Source: an uncultured Pseudomonadales bacterium
Lineage (GTDB): Bacteria; Pseudomonadota; Gammaproteobacteria; Pseudomonadales; Azotimanducaceae
Assembly: GCA_943787425.1 (NCBI GenBank)
Contig: CALSMJ010000001.1
Location: 496,001-560,000, forward strand
DNA length: 64,000 bases
Direction: 5' to 3'
The translations under genes and the position numbers were made by a program. A model generated the notes under the pieces. That model had not been told where the DNA came from, made no database searches, and was given only the letters and a program-made list of their open reading frames with translations. Each line of letters begins with the position of its first letter. The first letter of the stretch is position 1. Positions 17,468 to 30,950 of this stretch are shown here, in pieces.

Positions 17468-19303
17468 TCAATCTTCAGATAAGCTAACAAGCATTTTTTG
17501 GGCTTCAGCTGCCTCGGTAGGCGTTCCGATCACGGCCACTCGATTCAGCAAACCGCGCGCTGCATCAGCGTCGCCCATATCGACATAAGCCCGCGCCAAA
17601 TCCAGCATGTTTGCTGGATCTTCATCAGGATCAATCCCCAGCTCAGACGCAACCTCGGATTCACTAAGATTACCCGCGTTAGTCAAATCAAGTACTTCGA
17701 GCTCACTGAGGTCTTCTACTTCTTCGAGCGTTTCAAACTCCTCTAGCGATTCGAGGTCTTCTAGTGTTTCTAAATCTTCTATTGTTTGTAGCGCGTTTAA
17801 GTCATCCGGTTCCTCTAGCGCGCTCAGGCCTAATTCAGGCGGCTCGGCCTTTGCTTGCGCCCCAGTATCCGTTGGCGCCGATTGCGTCGCGCTTGAGGTC
17901 GTCAAGCGCTCGGTTTCGGCTTCAACAGCCCTGGCTTGCTCGTCTGCAACATCCGAGACTGAAGTCGCCGCCACGCTCGCATGCGTTGACGCGGCCTGCC
18001 CCAGTTCGGCTGTATCAACCTCGATCGTCGCCTGCGCTGGGCTTGCGCCTTGAGGCCCTGCAGCAACTGCAGTCGCAGACGCCACGCGAAGACTTCTTGT
18101 AAGCCGTTGGTATCGGGCCGACATTAACAACAACGCGACTACGAGTATGACCAAAGCAACCATGAAAGCGATCGACATTGGCGTTAAAAAACGTTGCTCT
18201 GACGTCACTTGTGGGGCGGCCTTCGGCGAAGCCTTCGGCAAGGCCTCGAGGGTTTTAACCTGTTTTTGTAAGGCTGCAATCTGTTGGTCTTTGAGCGAAA
18301 TCGTGCCAACTAAAGACTCAAGCTTGGTTTCTAAGGCCGCCAGTCGACCCGCTAATCTGTCCTGCTCGATTGCGGCGCTGGGGGTAAGTTCATTCTCTGC
18401 TTGCGCGCTATCGGTTGCAGCGAGCACTTCAGCGGACTCAGACATTGATCCCACTTGCCCTTCCGGCTCAACCGCGATCAAAACTAATTCGCTGTCAACA
18501 AGCGCGGCGGTCGGTGGATTTTTTTTTTGGCTGATTGGCTGCATTTGTTGTGAGTTTTGACTTGCCACTTCCGCCAAAGCCGACTCAAACGAAATGCGAT
18601 CAAGATCTTCCTGATCAGGCATTACCAAAATATAGCCCGCTTTGAGTCGATTGATATTCTGGTTTATGAAGGCATCCGGATTGCGGTCTTGAATGGCCAG
18701 CATCATCGCCTGCACCGAGGTTGAACGATCCGGCCTCGACGCGAGGGCAATTTCCCACAGGGTATCACCGGACTGCGTCATCCGATCCGGATCAAGCCTT
18801 TGGACGCGCGATTGAGGGCCGGGACGTTCAGGGCGCACGCTCGCTGCCTGCGCCGGTGCGATATCGAGCGTTCGAACCGGCGCCATTAAGACAGGCGGAT
18901 CCAGCAGCACGGTATATTCGCGAACCAATCGACCATTAGGCCACACCAATTCAAGAACAAAATTCAGATAGGGTTCAACGATTGGCGCTTGAGTGCTTAA
19001 TTCAATCCGCAATCCGGATCCAGATGACACCGCTCGAAAATCAAGATCCGACAGGTTGCTCGACCAATCGACTCCCATCGAATCAAACGCCGCTTTCGGC
19101 GCCAGCCCAACCCGAACATCTTCAGGCGTTAGACGCTGGGCCTTTCCAAGCACGATGTTCGCGCGTAAGGGCTGGTTCAGTGTCGACTCAAGGCTAATAT
19201 GCCCGAGACTGAGCCCCCAAGCATTCAGGGATATTGTCGCTGCCAGCGTTACCATAACGCTCTGAATCAACCCCGTTAGCTTCTCACAGATCTGATGCTT
19301 CAC
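17468..19303 (-). CDS. fimV: FimV/HubP-like polar peptidoglycan-binding protein
   Basis: FimV-type proteins organise the cell pole and affect type IV pili and twitching. The 611 residues show a signal-like hydrophobic stretch (about 12-30), the FimV N-terminal domain (about 30-150) and a LysM-type module near 190-235 (QSGDTLWEIA at its start). A coiled-coil region (about 315-350) precedes one membrane helix (about 375-393). A very acidic linker with LEDLE-type repeats and the C-terminal FimV domain with a TPR-like DPANMLDLARAYVDMGD follow. It is shorter than Pseudomonas FimV (about 900 residues), mostly in the acidic part. The start is a GTG with GGAG 9 bases upstream. Confidence 0.9.
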   Translation of the reverse strand: MKHQICEKLTGLIQSVMVTLAATISLNAWGLSLGHISLESTLNQPLRANIVLGKAQRLTPEDVRVGLAPKAAFDSMGVDWSSNLSDLDFRAVSSGSGLRIELSTQAPIVEPYLNFVLELVWPNGRLVREYTVLLDPPVLMAPVRTLDIAPAQAASVRPERPGPQSRVQRLDPDRMTQSGDTLWEIALASRPDRSTSVQAMMLAIQDRNPDAFINQNINRLKAGYILVMPDQEDLDRISFESALAEVASQNSQQMQPISQKKNPPTAALVDSELVLIAVEPEGQVGSMSESAEVLAATDSAQAENELTPSAAIEQDRLAGRLAALETKLESLVGTISLKDQQIAALQKQVKTLEALPKASPKAAPQVTSEQRFLTPMSIAFMVALVILVVALLLMSARYQRLTRSLRVASATAVAAGPQGASPAQATIEVDTAELGQAASTHASVAATSVSDVADEQARAVEAETERLTTSSATQSAPTDTGAQAKAEPPELGLSALEEPDDLNALQTIEDLETLEDLESLEEFETLEEVEDLSELEVLDLTNAGNLSESEVASELGIDPDEDPANMLDLARAYVDMGDADAARGLLNRVAVIGTPTEAAEAQKMLVSLSED

Positions 19304-19398
19304 AGCTTCTACTCCAACTCAGTTCGGGTAAAAAATCATCGCTCAACCCAGCCATCTTATGCTAACCCACTTACGGGCCAGAAACGACGCCTTCTGCG

Positions 19399-20418
19399 CT
19401 AGGCAAGCCGCTCGAGCAGCGCCTCAGCGATTTGCAGACTGTTTAACGCAGCGCCCTTGCGAATGTTATCCGAAACCACCCAAAGGTGCAGTCCCAAGGG
19501 ATTCATGACATCGTTTCTAATCCGGCCAACGAAGACTGGGTCCCGACCCGCCGATTCCGTGACCGCGGTTGGGTAACCCCCGGCGCGGTGTTCATCCAGG
19601 ACCGAGACCCCTTTCGCCGTTGCCAAGAGCGCTTTCACTTCCGCCGCACTGATGGCCTGCCTGGTTTCAATATAGATGGCTTCGGAATGCCCATAAAAGA
19701 CCGGAATGCGGACACAAGTTGGACTCACTTGAATGGTGTCGTCTTCAAAAATTTTGTGCGTCTCCCAAATCATCTTCATTTCTTCTTTGGTGAAGCCATT
19801 ATCTTGGAAGTCGTCAATATGCGGCACCGCATTAAAGGCAATTTGTTTACCAAATACTTTGGACTCGATGTCTTGCGCATTGAGCAACTTTGCGGACTGG
19901 CCTGCAAGCTCTTCGATGCCGGATTTACCTGCACCGGATACTGCCTGATAGGTCGCCACATTAATGCGTGTGATACCAACCGCATCGTGAATCGGCTTTA
20001 ATGGCACCAACATTGAGATGGTCGAGCAGTTGGGGTTCGCAATGATGTTACGGTTTTGATACGCATCCAAAACATGAAGATTCACTTCCGGGACAATCAA
20101 AGGGATATCGGTATCTCGACGAAAGTACGAGGTATTGTCAATCACGATGCACCCCGCAGCGGCCGCCTTGGGCGCGAATTCGGCGGAAACCGGGCCGCCG
20201 GCGGAAAATAACGCAATATCCGCTTTCTGAAAATCAAAATGTGCGAGATCCTCAACCTTCAGATTTTTTTCCTTAAAGGGTAGACGGGTACCCGCCGAGC
20301 GCGCGCTGGCTAAAAGATAAAGCTCACCCACTGGAAAATTTCGCTCCGACAGGAGCTCCAGCATGACCTCGCCGACAGCGCCGGTTGCCCCTACAATCGC
20401 AATGTTTTTTAAACGCAT
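19399..20418 (-). CDS. asd: Aspartate-semialdehyde dehydrogenase
   Basis: Asd reduces aspartyl phosphate to aspartate semialdehyde on the way to lysine, threonine, methionine and diaminopimelate. The 339 residues show the NADP-binding GATGAVGEVML at residues 10-20, the active-site cysteine in NPNCSTI near residue 130, and the substrate-binding RIPVFYGHSEAI near residue 240. It precedes fimV by 95 bases, the usual asd-fimV order; leuB, often just upstream, is not here. Only one asd copy is present, where Pseudomonas has an asd/usg pair. Confidence 0.95.
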   Translation of the reverse strand: MRLKNIAIVGATGAVGEVMLELLSERNFPVGELYLLASARSAGTRLPFKEKNLKVEDLAHFDFQKADIALFSAGGPVSAEFAPKAAAAGCIVIDNTSYFRRDTDIPLIVPEVNLHVLDAYQNRNIIANPNCSTISMLVPLKPIHDAVGITRINVATYQAVSGAGKSGIEELAGQSAKLLNAQDIESKVFGKQIAFNAVPHIDDFQDNGFTKEEMKMIWETHKIFEDDTIQVSPTCVRIPVFYGHSEAIYIETRQAISAAEVKALLATAKGVSVLDEHRAGGYPTAVTESAGRDPVFVGRIRNDVMNPLGLHLWVVSDNIRKGAALNSLQIAEALLERLA

Positions 20419-20617
20419 ATTTTTATCAATTCCTGTTATGAATGAGTCGCTCGAGGGTGCAACCCGCTAGAAAGTCTTGCATTGGCTACCGACATTGGTT
20501 GCCGATCCTCTCGGCACACGCGACGCGCCTCAACCCGTCCAAAGATACTGGACCTTTACCATCCCGCCGGCGCCAGAACTGGTTTCATGGCCCAGCTTCA
20601 CGGTTCGCCCTTTTAAC

Positions 20618-21694
20618 TCACCATCTTGCGCCCAATTGCCCTGTTTGCCCACGCTGCCTAAGGGTATGATCCATTAGAACAATGGCGAGCATCGCTTCGG
20701 CAATGGGCGTCGCACGGACACCAACGCAGGGGTCATGACGCCCTTTGGTGACAACCTCGGTAGCCTCACCGCTCGTTGTAATGGTCTTTGCTGCTTGGGT
20801 AATACTTGACGTCGGCTTCAGAGCAATGCTCACTAAAATATCTTGGCCAGAACTTATGCCGCCTAAAACGCCTCCAGCATGGTTCGAGCCGAAGCCTTCA
20901 GGAAAGATCTCGTCTCGATGCTCCGATCCGCGCTGCTCGATCACCTCGAAGCCATCACCGATCTCAACGCCCTTTACCGCATTGATACTCATCATAGCGC
21001 CCGCAATATCAGCGTCCAACCGACTAAAAACTGGCTCGCCGAGCCCTGGCATCACGCCTTCGGCAGTGATGTTGATTCTTGCACCCACGGAATCGCCTTC
21101 TCTACGCAATTGATCGATGAGTGCGGCCATCTCGTCAACGCACGCGGCGTCCGGGCAGAAGAACGGATTTTGATCCACGAAAGCCCAGTCAAAATCCCTG
21201 ATATGGATCGTCCCCATCTGCGCCAGATAGCCGCGAATTTTAATCCCGTGATTCAGCATTAGATATTTTTTTGCGATCGCGCCGGCCGCCACCCGCATGG
21301 CCGTCTCCCGAGCCGATGACCGGCCGCCGCCCCGATAGTCGCGGACGCCATACTTTTGCTGGTAGGTATAGTCTGCGTGCGCAGGTCGAAAAAGGTCTTT
21401 GATCGCACTGTAGTCCTTCGACTTTTGATCTTCATTCTCAATCAACAGGCCGATACTGGTCCCCGTCGTGACCCCTTCGAACACACCCGATAAAATTTTG
21501 ACCTGATCCGACTCTTGCCGTTGCGTTGCATATTTTGACGTACCGGGCCGTCGACGATCCAGATCACCTTGCAAATCTGTCTCGCACAGGGGCATGCCAG
21601 GCGGGCAACCGTCAATAACGCACCCCAAGGCGAGCCCATGACTTTCGCCGAACGTCGTCACTCGAAACATTTCTCCAATGCTGCTACCGGGCAT
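20618..21694 (-). CDS. aroC: Chorismate synthase
   Basis: AroC converts EPSP to chorismate with reduced FMN, the last step of the shikimate pathway. The 358 residues contain [11 protein letters not shown] at the N-terminus, [14 protein letters not shown] near residue 103, GGRSSARET near 123 and the [12 protein letters not shown] block near residue 250. The start [11 protein letters not shown] aligns with MAGNTIGQLFR of E. coli AroC and has AGGA 9 bases upstream. It diverges from folE across 96 bases. The roughly 200 bases to asd hold no recognisable gene. Confidence 0.97.
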   Translation of the reverse strand: MPGSSIGEMFRVTTFGESHGLALGCVIDGCPPGMPLCETDLQGDLDRRRPGTSKYATQRQESDQVKILSGVFEGVTTGTSIGLLIENEDQKSKDYSAIKDLFRPAHADYTYQQKYGVRDYRGGGRSSARETAMRVAAGAIAKKYLMLNHGIKIRGYLAQMGTIHIRDFDWAFVDQNPFFCPDAACVDEMAALIDQLRREGDSVGARINITAEGVMPGLGEPVFSRLDADIAGAMMSINAVKGVEIGDGFEVIEQRGSEHRDEIFPEGFGSNHAGGVLGGISSGQDILVSIALKPTSSITQAAKTITTSGEATEVVTKGRHDPCVGVRATPIAEAMLAIVLMDHTLRQRGQTGQLGARW

Positions 21695-21718
21695 GCAGTC
21701 TCATCCTGAAAATGCGCT

Positions 21719-21724
21719 ATTATA
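21719..21724 (-). promoter_or_regulatory. -10 element of aroC, overlapping a divergent -10 for folE
   Basis: The minus strand reads a perfect TATAAT, giving a start near 21712 and a leader of about 17 bases before aroC. On the plus strand the overlapping TATTAT at 21718-21723 could serve folE. Neither side has a clear -35 box. Confidence 0.5.
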
Positions 21725-21790
21725 GACCAATGCGAGCAATGGATCCTCGCAATTTTGCAGTAAAGGCCACGCGTTACCACAGGAGGCAGT

Positions 21791-22339
21791 ATGGAACAGG
21801 CATTTCGAACGATTCTCGAACAGGTCGGGGAAGACCCAGAGCGCGAGGGCTTACTGGACACACCCGGTCGAGCCGCGAAGGCGATGGAATTCCTAACCAA
21901 GGGATATCGCGAAACCTTGGAAGGCCTTGTTAATGAAGCGCTGTTTGCCTCGGATACCAGCGAGATGATCTTAGTTCAAGATATAGAACTGTATTCAATG
22001 TGTGAGCATCACATGCTGCCCTTTATTGGGAAATGCCATGTCGCTTACCTACCAACCGGCCGCGTCTTAGGTCTCAGTAAAGTCGCCCGAATCGTCGATA
22101 TGTATGCAAGACGCCTGCAAATTCAAGAAAACCTGACCAAGCAAATTGCCGAAGCCATTCATTCCGTAACCGACGCGGCGGGCGTTGGGGTCATTATCGA
22201 AGCACAGCACATGTGCATGATGATGCGTGGGGTCGAAAAGCAAAACTCCATGATGAAGACATCCATGATGCTGGGCCAATTTCAAGCCGATCAAAGCACC
22301 CGTATGGAATTTTTATCTATTTTGGGATTGCCGCGGTAG
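21791..22339 (+). CDS. folE: GTP cyclohydrolase I
   Basis: FolE opens GTP to 7,8-dihydroneopterin triphosphate, the first step of folate and pterin synthesis. The 182 residues hold the zinc and catalytic motifs: CEHHMLPF near residue 74 and QHMCMMMRG near 140. The ATG is preceded by a full AGGAGG ribosome binding site. It is divergent from aroC. Its last 23 bases overlap the end of the convergent DUF4892 gene. Confidence 0.97.
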   Translation: MEQAFRTILEQVGEDPEREGLLDTPGRAAKAMEFLTKGYRETLEGLVNEALFASDTSEMILVQDIELYSMCEHHMLPFIGKCHVAYLPTGRVLGLSKVARIVDMYARRLQIQENLTKQIAEAIHSVTDAAGVGVIIEAQHMCMMMRGVEKQNSMMKTSMMLGQFQADQSTRMEFLSILGLPR

Positions 22340-23249
22340 ACCCGACGCCGGATCGCGGTAACAGAATCAAATCAAGACGTTGACTCGGCAAGCCCTCGAT
22401 CGGCGCGAGGCTACCCAACCCAAACGCCGACAACTTACAGCCCATTTCCCGCTCGGCGGTCATCGTTGCGAGCAATTGACTGGCAAGACGTCCTGTTGCA
22501 TCGACACCAGCGCTTGCCGTCAATGTCCCATCACCCCCGGTAACCGCCAGAGCTATCTGTTGCGCTTTGTCTTGCGCGGCAGCCCCATTAGGTTGCTGGG
22601 CGCACCAAAGACCGAGCGCCTCCGCCAGTTCCGCCTCGGAACCCGCCACCTCAGACCACGCTAATCGCAGATACCCCAACTCTGCAAACGCGTCGACCAA
22701 GCGGCTATTCAGACTCGGCGCCGCCGAGACGACTGACTCGATTCGAAAGTGCACGGCCTTATTGGAACGTTTTGACCCATAAACCAACCAATAAGTCTGC
22801 GTTTGAACCGCCCGCCCCACCCAATAGAACTGAGTACTTTCGGGTCCGTACAACTTGGGTTGCCCAAAAACCGTATTGGCCCATTCGTTGCTGCTCCCGC
22901 AGCCGCGACCAACGCATTCAAACAATGCCTCATAGCCCTCGTCCACGGCTTGACGCAAAGACGCCATCACTTCTTCTAAGGACGCATTGTCGTCTGCCTT
23001 AAAGGTTCGACCTTCTAACACGCCCTGGACCATCTGATACTCATCTCGACTCAAGCTGTTGCTGATTTTTTTAAGCCGGCTCAGAAAAATCTTGTGCCGC
23101 TCGACCGCGCCCGCCTGGGTAACCTCAACCACCTCCGAGGCGATATCGAGCTCGAGCGCCAACACGGCACTCGACCCAACCCACCCGGTCAGCAATGCAA
23201 CACTCAAGAAAGCTAGGGCTATTTTTTTCTTTAGAACCTGAAAACTCAT
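22317..23249 (-). CDS. DUF4892 domain-containing secreted protein
   Basis: This 310-residue protein begins [15 protein letters not shown] and has a signal peptide ending near LALELDI. The body includes [16 protein letters not shown] and [15 protein letters not shown], which I recognise as the DUF4892 pattern. The family is envelope-associated and of unknown function. I chose the ATG at 23249 because it overlaps the sixA stop as ATGA and places the signal peptide at the N-terminus; a start 31 codons upstream would lie inside sixA. Its 3' end overlaps folE. Confidence 0.82.
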   Translation of the reverse strand: MSFQVLKKKIALAFLSVALLTGWVGSSAVLALELDIASEVVEVTQAGAVERHKIFLSRLKKISNSLSRDEYQMVQGVLEGRTFKADDNASLEEVMASLRQAVDEGYEALFECVGRGCGSSNEWANTVFGQPKLYGPESTQFYWVGRAVQTQTYWLVYGSKRSNKAVHFRIESVVSAAPSLNSRLVDAFAELGYLRLAWSEVAGSEAELAEALGLWCAQQPNGAAAQDKAQQIALAVTGGDGTLTASAGVDATGRLASQLLATMTAEREMGCKLSAFGLGSLAPIEGLPSQRLDLILLPRSGVGSTAAIPK

Positions 23250-23737
23250 AGTTGCCACTCTAATTGATGTTGATGATGGCTTTGTTCGTTCAGAAACAGT
23301 TTCAGGCCAAAGACACTGGCGGTCTTCGGAAAAACTTCGCAACCCGTTAAGTCATAAATCAAACGGCCAATAACCGGCATATGAAAAACCCAAATCACCG
23401 GCTGCGCCTCCGCTAAAAGCCATGCCGCTAATTGGGCCGAGTCTCCCGAGGGTACCAGTTCAGCCGACTCTGGCAGAAGCGGCAGGCCTAGGACTTCCGA
23501 TACAATTGTCGCAGTCTCGCGCGCCCTTAAATAAGGACTCGAAAGTACACCTTGCGCTGCAGGCGCCTTTTTTGCAAGCGCGTAGGCCGCAACCTGCACC
23601 GAATCGCGCCCCGATTGCGTTAACGGACGCGCAGCATCAGCGCCAGCAAGCACTTGTGCCTCACCATGGCGCATCATCACAGCGTTGATCGTCTCAGTGT
23701 CCGGACTTTCAGCATTACGCATTCCAGTCTCGATCAT
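23246..23737 (-). CDS. sixA: Phosphohistidine phosphatase SixA
   Basis: SixA is a small histidine phosphatase that removes phosphate from phosphohistidine proteins such as the histidine phosphotransfer domain of ArcB. The 163 residues show the catalytic MMRHGEA motif near residue 22, [11 protein letters not shown] near residue 65 and the second histidine in FHMPVIG near residue 118. An N-terminal extension of about 18 residues precedes the fold. Both ends are ATGA overlaps, with htpG upstream and the DUF4892 gene downstream, so the three form one operon. Confidence 0.88.
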   Translation of the reverse strand: MIETGMRNAESPDTETINAVMMRHGEAQVLAGADAARPLTQSGRDSVQVAAYALAKKAPAAQGVLSSPYLRARETATIVSEVLGLPLLPESAELVPSGDSAQLAAWLLAEAQPVIWVFHMPVIGRLIYDLTGCEVFPKTASVFGLKLFLNEQSHHQHQLEWQL

Positions 23738-25635
23738 CCGGTCTGCGTTTCGGTTAATTCCAGCAATATCTTGTTTAACCGCTGCACGTAACTTGCAGGG
23801 TCCTTGAGTTGGCTGCCTTCCGCCAGTAGCGCTTGATCAAACAACACTTGGGTTAAGCTCTTAAAGCGATCCACATCGACCTCTTCATCCAAGCGCTGAA
23901 CCAAAGGGTGGCCAACATTGATCTCAAAAATCCGATTGGCCTCGGGCACATCTTGACCTGCCTGCGCCAGAATACGACGCATTTGCATCCCCATTTCATC
24001 TTCTGCAACCACTAGGCACGCCGGCGAATCGGTCAAGCGATGGCTCACTTTGACTTCAGAAACGGCATCGCCCAATTCCGTTTTAACGCGCTCGAGCAGC
24101 CCCTTCATGGCTTGCTCTGTTTCGGCTTGAGCCGCCTTGCTTTCAGGATCAACATCACCCAGATCCAACGAACCTTTGGCGACATCCTGCAAGGCCTTAC
24201 CATCAAACTCCATCAAATGACCAACCAACCATTCATCGATTCGGTCTGACAAAAGCAGTACTTCAATGCCTTTGGCTCGAAACACTTCCAGGTGGGGGCT
24301 GTTGCCTGCTGTGGCATGATTGTCTGCGGCAACATAATAAATCTTTTCTTGATCTGGCTTCATGCGCGAGACATAGTCCGCCAAAGACTGATTCTGAGTT
24401 GCCTCGCCCGTCTCAGTCGTTGCAAATCGAAGCAAAGCCGCAATCTTTTCTTTATTTGCGAAATCTTCTGCCGGACCTTCTTTTAAGACTTGCCCGAATT
24501 CTGTCCAAAAAGTTTGGTAGGCATCAGGATCTTTCTTTGCCAATTTTTCGAGGGTATCCAGCGCGCGCTTGGTTAATGCAGACTTCATCGACTCAATCGC
24601 CGGATCCTTTTGCAGAATTTCCCGAGAGACGTTCAGAGATAAGTCATTGGAGTCGACTACCCCTTTGATAAACCGGAGATACAACGGTAAAAACTGCTCG
24701 GCCTCATCCATGATGAAAACCCGTTGCACATACAGCTTTAAACCCTTGGGGGCTTCGCGATTCCAAAGATCAAATGGCGCCTTGGCAGGAACAAAGATCA
24801 GACTCGTATAGTCCAGCTTGCCCTCGACCCGATTGTGACTCCAGGTCAAAGCATCCTGAAAATCGTGGGCAATGTGCTTATAAAAATCTTGGTATTCCTC
24901 GTCCTTCACCTCGGATCGAGATCGAGTCCAAAGGGCGGTCGCGCTATTAACGACCTCTTCAGTCGGGGTCTCGTCGTCTTTGTCAGCCGGTTTTAAGATC
25001 GAAACCGGTACCGAAACATGGTCGGCGTACTTTTTGATGACATTCTGCAGACGCCAATACTCTAAAAACTCTTCATGCTCACTTTGCAAGTGCAGGATAA
25101 CGCGGGTTCCACGCTCTGCTTTGTCAATGGTTTCAATTTCATAATCCGCCTCACCGGTCGACGCCCAACGAACGCCTTGGGATTCGGCGTCGCCAGCTCT
25201 TCGTGTCTCGACAACAACTTTTTTTGCAACGATGAATGCAGAGTAAAAGCCAACCCCAAACTGACCGATCAATTGTGAATCTTTTTTCTGATCGCCGGTT
25301 AATCCCGACAAGAACTCCGCCGTGCCGGACTTTGCAATGGTGCCTAAATGACTCACTACATCCGCCCGATTCATGCCGATGCCATTGTCGATAAAAGACA
25401 ACGTTTTCTGCTCTGCGTCGGCTATGACCCTAATTTGGTAGTCAGCACCCTCATCCACCAAGGCCTCGTTGGTTAATGTTTCAAACCGAAGCTTATCGAT
25501 TGCATCGGATGCGTTGGAAATTAACTCCCTTAAAAAGATTTCTTTATTGGAGTATAGAGAATGAATCATCAGCTGAAGCAATTGCTTCGCCTCAGTCTGA
25601 AACCCTAGCGTTTCTTTTTCAGTTGCATCCGTCAT
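23734..25635 (-). CDS. htpG: Molecular chaperone HtpG (Hsp90)
   Basis: HtpG is the bacterial Hsp90, an ATP-driven dimeric chaperone. The 633 residues show the GHKL ATPase domain with [20 protein letters not shown] and [11 protein letters not shown] middle and a C-terminal dimerisation domain follow. I chose the ATG at 25635 ([13 protein letters not shown]), which has AGGA about 9 bases upstream. The frame is open 19 codons further up, but that region holds the heat-shock promoter. It leads the htpG-sixA-DUF4892 operon. Confidence 0.97.
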   Translation of the reverse strand: MTDATEKETLGFQTEAKQLLQLMIHSLYSNKEIFLRELISNASDAIDKLRFETLTNEALVDEGADYQIRVIADAEQKTLSFIDNGIGMNRADVVSHLGTIAKSGTAEFLSGLTGDQKKDSQLIGQFGVGFYSAFIVAKKVVVETRRAGDAESQGVRWASTGEADYEIETIDKAERGTRVILHLQSEHEEFLEYWRLQNVIKKYADHVSVPVSILKPADKDDETPTEEVVNSATALWTRSRSEVKDEEYQDFYKHIAHDFQDALTWSHNRVEGKLDYTSLIFVPAKAPFDLWNREAPKGLKLYVQRVFIMDEAEQFLPLYLRFIKGVVDSNDLSLNVSREILQKDPAIESMKSALTKRALDTLEKLAKKDPDAYQTFWTEFGQVLKEGPAEDFANKEKIAALLRFATTETGEATQNQSLADYVSRMKPDQEKIYYVAADNHATAGNSPHLEVFRAKGIEVLLLSDRIDEWLVGHLMEFDGKALQDVAKGSLDLGDVDPESKAAQAETEQAMKGLLERVKTELGDAVSEVKVSHRLTDSPACLVVAEDEMGMQMRRILAQAGQDVPEANRIFEINVGHPLVQRLDEEVDVDRFKSLTQVLFDQALLAEGSQLKDPASYVQRLNKILLELTETQTG

Positions 25636-25665
25636 GGACTTCCTCACGATTGATATCTGTTTGAA

Positions 25666-25693
25666 AGGTGGGGGTTCGTTGAGTGAATTCAAC
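25666..25693 (-). promoter_or_regulatory. RpoH (sigma-32) type heat-shock promoter of htpG
   Basis: On the minus strand GTTGAA (25693-25688), a 14-base spacer and CCCCACCT (25673-25666) match the sigma-32 consensus CTTGAA and CCCCATNT with one mismatch in each box. Transcription would begin near 25660, about 25 bases before the chosen htpG ATG. The two boxes fall in an imperfect inverted repeat. Confidence 0.7.
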
Positions 25694-25715
25694 CCCCATC
25701 CTGATATTCAAGGTC

Positions 25716-25745
25716 AAAAAAAAGCGGCTATTAGCCGCTTTTTTT
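25716..25745 (-). terminator. Intrinsic terminator of the sdh-suc operon
   Basis: A GC-rich hairpin AGCGGC-TATTA-GCCGCT (25723-25739) is flanked by an A-run on one side and a T-run on the other, so it can work in both directions. On the minus strand it lies 13 bases past the sucD stop. It separates the TCA operon from the htpG promoter. Confidence 0.9.
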
Positions 25746-25757
25746 ATGCACGATCGA

Positions 25758-26633
25758 TCAAGACCAACCCGTCGCTTCTTTTAAGGCATCCCCAATGGAA
25801 GCAAGGCTCTTAACGGTTACAACCCCTGCGGCTGTCAGCGCTGCGAACTTATCATCAGCCGTGCCCTTACCGCCTGCAATGATTGCGCCTGCGTGGCCCA
25901 TGCGCTTCCCGGGAGGCGCCGTAACGCCTGCAATATAACCAACTACAGGCTTGGTAACATGTGCCTTGATGTACTCTGCGGCCTCTTCTTCTGCATTTCC
26001 GCCAATTTCACCCACCATGACAATTGCCTCGGTGCCTGGATCCTTCTCGAACAGCTCGAGCACGTCAATGAAATTTGTTCCAGGGATGGGGTCTCCGCCA
26101 ATCCCAACACACGTGCTCTGGCCAAAGCCCAGATCCGTTGTCTGCTTAACCGCCTCATAGGTCAAGGTCCCAGACCGAGAAACAATACCGACTCGACCTG
26201 GCAGATGGATATCGCCTGGCATGATACCAATCTTGCATTCCCCTGGCGTGATCACACCCGGACAGTTTGGCCCAATCAGTCGAATTCCTAATTCATCAAC
26301 CCGAACCTTCACTGCGAGCATATCGAGCGTCGGCAAGCCCTCCGTAATGCAAACAATCAGTTTAATCCCTGCTTCAGCGGCCTCCAAAATGCCATCTTTA
26401 GCAAACGCAGCCGGGACATAGATCACGGTCGCGTCAGCACCAGTTTCTGCGACGGCCGCGGCAACCGTATCAAACACCGGCAGACCCAAATGGGTCTGAC
26501 CGCCCTTGCCAGGCGTAATGCCGCCGACCATTTGAGTACCATATGCGATCGACTGTTGCGAATGTAGCGTGCCTTGCGCGCCCGTGAATCCCTGACAAAT
26601 AACCTTGGTATCCTTGCTGACGATAACGCTCAT
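25758..26633 (-). CDS. sucD: Succinyl-CoA synthetase alpha subunit
   Basis: SucD binds CoA and carries the phosphohistidine in the conversion of succinyl-CoA to succinate with formation of ATP or GTP. The 291 residues show the N-terminal Rossmann CoA-binding part ([11 protein letters not shown] at residues 16-26) and the active-site histidine in [13 protein letters not shown] near residue 247. Its start overlaps the sucC stop by 4 bases, and an intrinsic terminator follows at once. Confidence 0.97.
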   Translation of the reverse strand: MSVIVSKDTKVICQGFTGAQGTLHSQQSIAYGTQMVGGITPGKGGQTHLGLPVFDTVAAAVAETGADATVIYVPAAFAKDGILEAAEAGIKLIVCITEGLPTLDMLAVKVRVDELGIRLIGPNCPGVITPGECKIGIMPGDIHLPGRVGIVSRSGTLTYEAVKQTTDLGFGQSTCVGIGGDPIPGTNFIDVLELFEKDPGTEAIVMVGEIGGNAEEEAAEYIKAHVTKPVVGYIAGVTAPPGKRMGHAGAIIAGGKGTADDKFAALTAAGVVTVKSLASIGDALKEATGWS

Positions 26634-27799
26634 TGTGCTCCTCCTGCTGCCTTAACAACTTGTTCCACAGCATCCGTTAGACTGGTTGCCGCAATCACTT
26701 CAACGTCGCTGTCAGCTAACGTTTTGACACCGAGTTCCGCGTTATTACCTTCAAATCTAACAACAACCGGCACACTCACACCGACCTCTTTTACCGCCCC
26801 AATAATGCCTTCAGCAATAATATCGCAACGGACAATGCCACCAAAAATATTAATCAGAACCGCCTTAACTGCCGTGTCCGATAAGATAATCTTAAAAGCT
26901 TCACTCACCGCTTCTTTGGTTGCCCCGCCGCCAACATCTAAGAAATTGGCCGGTTGGCCGCCAAACAATTTGACCAAATCCATAGTGCCCATAGCCAATC
27001 CAGCGCCGTTCACCATGCAGCCGATGTTACCTTCAAGGGCCACGTAATTGAGCCCAAATTCAGCCGCTTGCGCCTCGCGCTCATCTTCTTGAGACGCATC
27101 ATTCATCGCAGCAAGCGCCTTCTGTCGATATAGCGCGTTACCATCGATCGAGACTTTCGCATCAAGGCAATGGATATCTCCGGCTTCGGTGACAACCAGG
27201 GGGTTAATTTCAAGCAAGGATAGATCACGTTCAACAAACAGCTTGGCCAAGGTGACAAACACTTGGGCAAACTGGTTAACCTGTTTGCCTTCAAGACCAA
27301 GCTTAAACGCCATCTCCCGCCCTTGGTAAGCCTGTCCCCCCAAAGCGGGATCAATTACGGCCCGGAGAATTTTTTCAGGCGTTTCTTCGGCAACTTGTTC
27401 GATTTCAACGCCGCCTTCTGTGGACGCCATAAAGACCACTCGCCGACTCGAGCGGTCAATGACGGCACCGAGATACAATTCACGCGCAATATCAGTACAC
27501 GTTTCAACGAAAATCTTCGAAACAGGCTGGCCACGCTCGTCTGTTTGGAAGGTCACTAAATTGGTCCCAATCAAACTGTCGGCAAACGCTTTGATCTCAT
27601 CAAAATCAGAAAACAGCTTCACGCCACCGGCTTTACCGCGGCCGCCGGCATGGACTTGTGCCTTAACGACCCATCGATCACCACCTATTTTCTTGGCGGC
27701 GGCCACCGCTTCATCGCCACTGTCTACGGCAATACCCGCAGAAACGGGCAAACCATATTCAGCGAACAATTGCTTGGCTTGGTACTCATGAAGATTCAT
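26630..27799 (-). CDS. sucC: Succinyl-CoA synthetase beta subunit
   Basis: SucC is the ATP-grasp subunit that binds nucleotide and succinate. The 389 residues include [18 protein letters not shown] at the start, the ATP-grasp [15 protein letters not shown] near residue 46, and FGGIVRCD near residue 320. It overlaps sucD by 4 bases. Unusually, 444 bases separate it from lpd, so it may have its own promoter or depend on processing of the long transcript. Confidence 0.97.
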   Translation of the reverse strand: MNLHEYQAKQLFAEYGLPVSAGIAVDSGDEAVAAAKKIGGDRWVVKAQVHAGGRGKAGGVKLFSDFDEIKAFADSLIGTNLVTFQTDERGQPVSKIFVETCTDIARELYLGAVIDRSSRRVVFMASTEGGVEIEQVAEETPEKILRAVIDPALGGQAYQGREMAFKLGLEGKQVNQFAQVFVTLAKLFVERDLSLLEINPLVVTEAGDIHCLDAKVSIDGNALYRQKALAAMNDASQEDEREAQAAEFGLNYVALEGNIGCMVNGAGLAMGTMDLVKLFGGQPANFLDVGGGATKEAVSEAFKIILSDTAVKAVLINIFGGIVRCDIIAEGIIGAVKEVGVSVPVVVRFEGNNAELGVKTLADSDVEVIAATSLTDAVEQVVKAAGGAQ

Positions 27800-28214
27800 A
27801 TACTGCTTCCCTTTGGTTCATTTTAATCGTTGTCTTAATCATCACCGGTTCGTCTTGGCGTTAAGGCTGTTCTAATTCTTTATCGTCAAGAACCATCGTC
27901 ATAGTGAAACACCGTAACCGTATCGACCGCTTGTGTTCGCACGTTGTTTTTCCTTTCGGCACGCCAAGCCCGCCCTTCCGCCTAAGCGGTTGCACACCTT
28001 GGGCAGCCGACGCTTTAAGCTTCGATTGACTTACCGGCGTCCCAACTGACCTTCGGGCAGCTGTTGAAGCGGGTCGCTGCCGTTTTTACTTTCTTCTACG
28101 GATCCTGTTTGGACCTTTTTTAAAAGCGCCGGTCGAATTCAGCCCGCGCCAAACGGTGATCCCCTTGATACCCACTCATTTCAGCCCTCATCGCAGGCCC
28201 GTTATTCAACCCCC
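27800..28214. other. Long spacer between lpd and sucC
   Basis: No gene is recognised in this gap of more than 400 bases within the TCA operon. One inverted repeat, GGCAGC/GCTGCC, spans 28056-28081. A 61-codon minus-strand frame from 28305 overlaps the end of lpd but looks like a chance frame. The stretch may hold a sucCD promoter, yet I see no strong sigma-70 boxes. Confidence 0.4.
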
Positions 28215-30944
<2,730 letters not shown>

Positions 30945-30950
30945 GCGCTC

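Noticed and set aside
17607..18560. Long plus-strand serine/alanine-rich frames opposite fimV
   Set aside because: They mirror the acidic, low-complexity FimV linker on the other strand; FimV has domain structure and operon context.
20419..20617. Short frames between aroC and asd
   Set aside because: A 23-codon GTG frame on the minus strand has no recognisable features; the gap is treated as noncoding.
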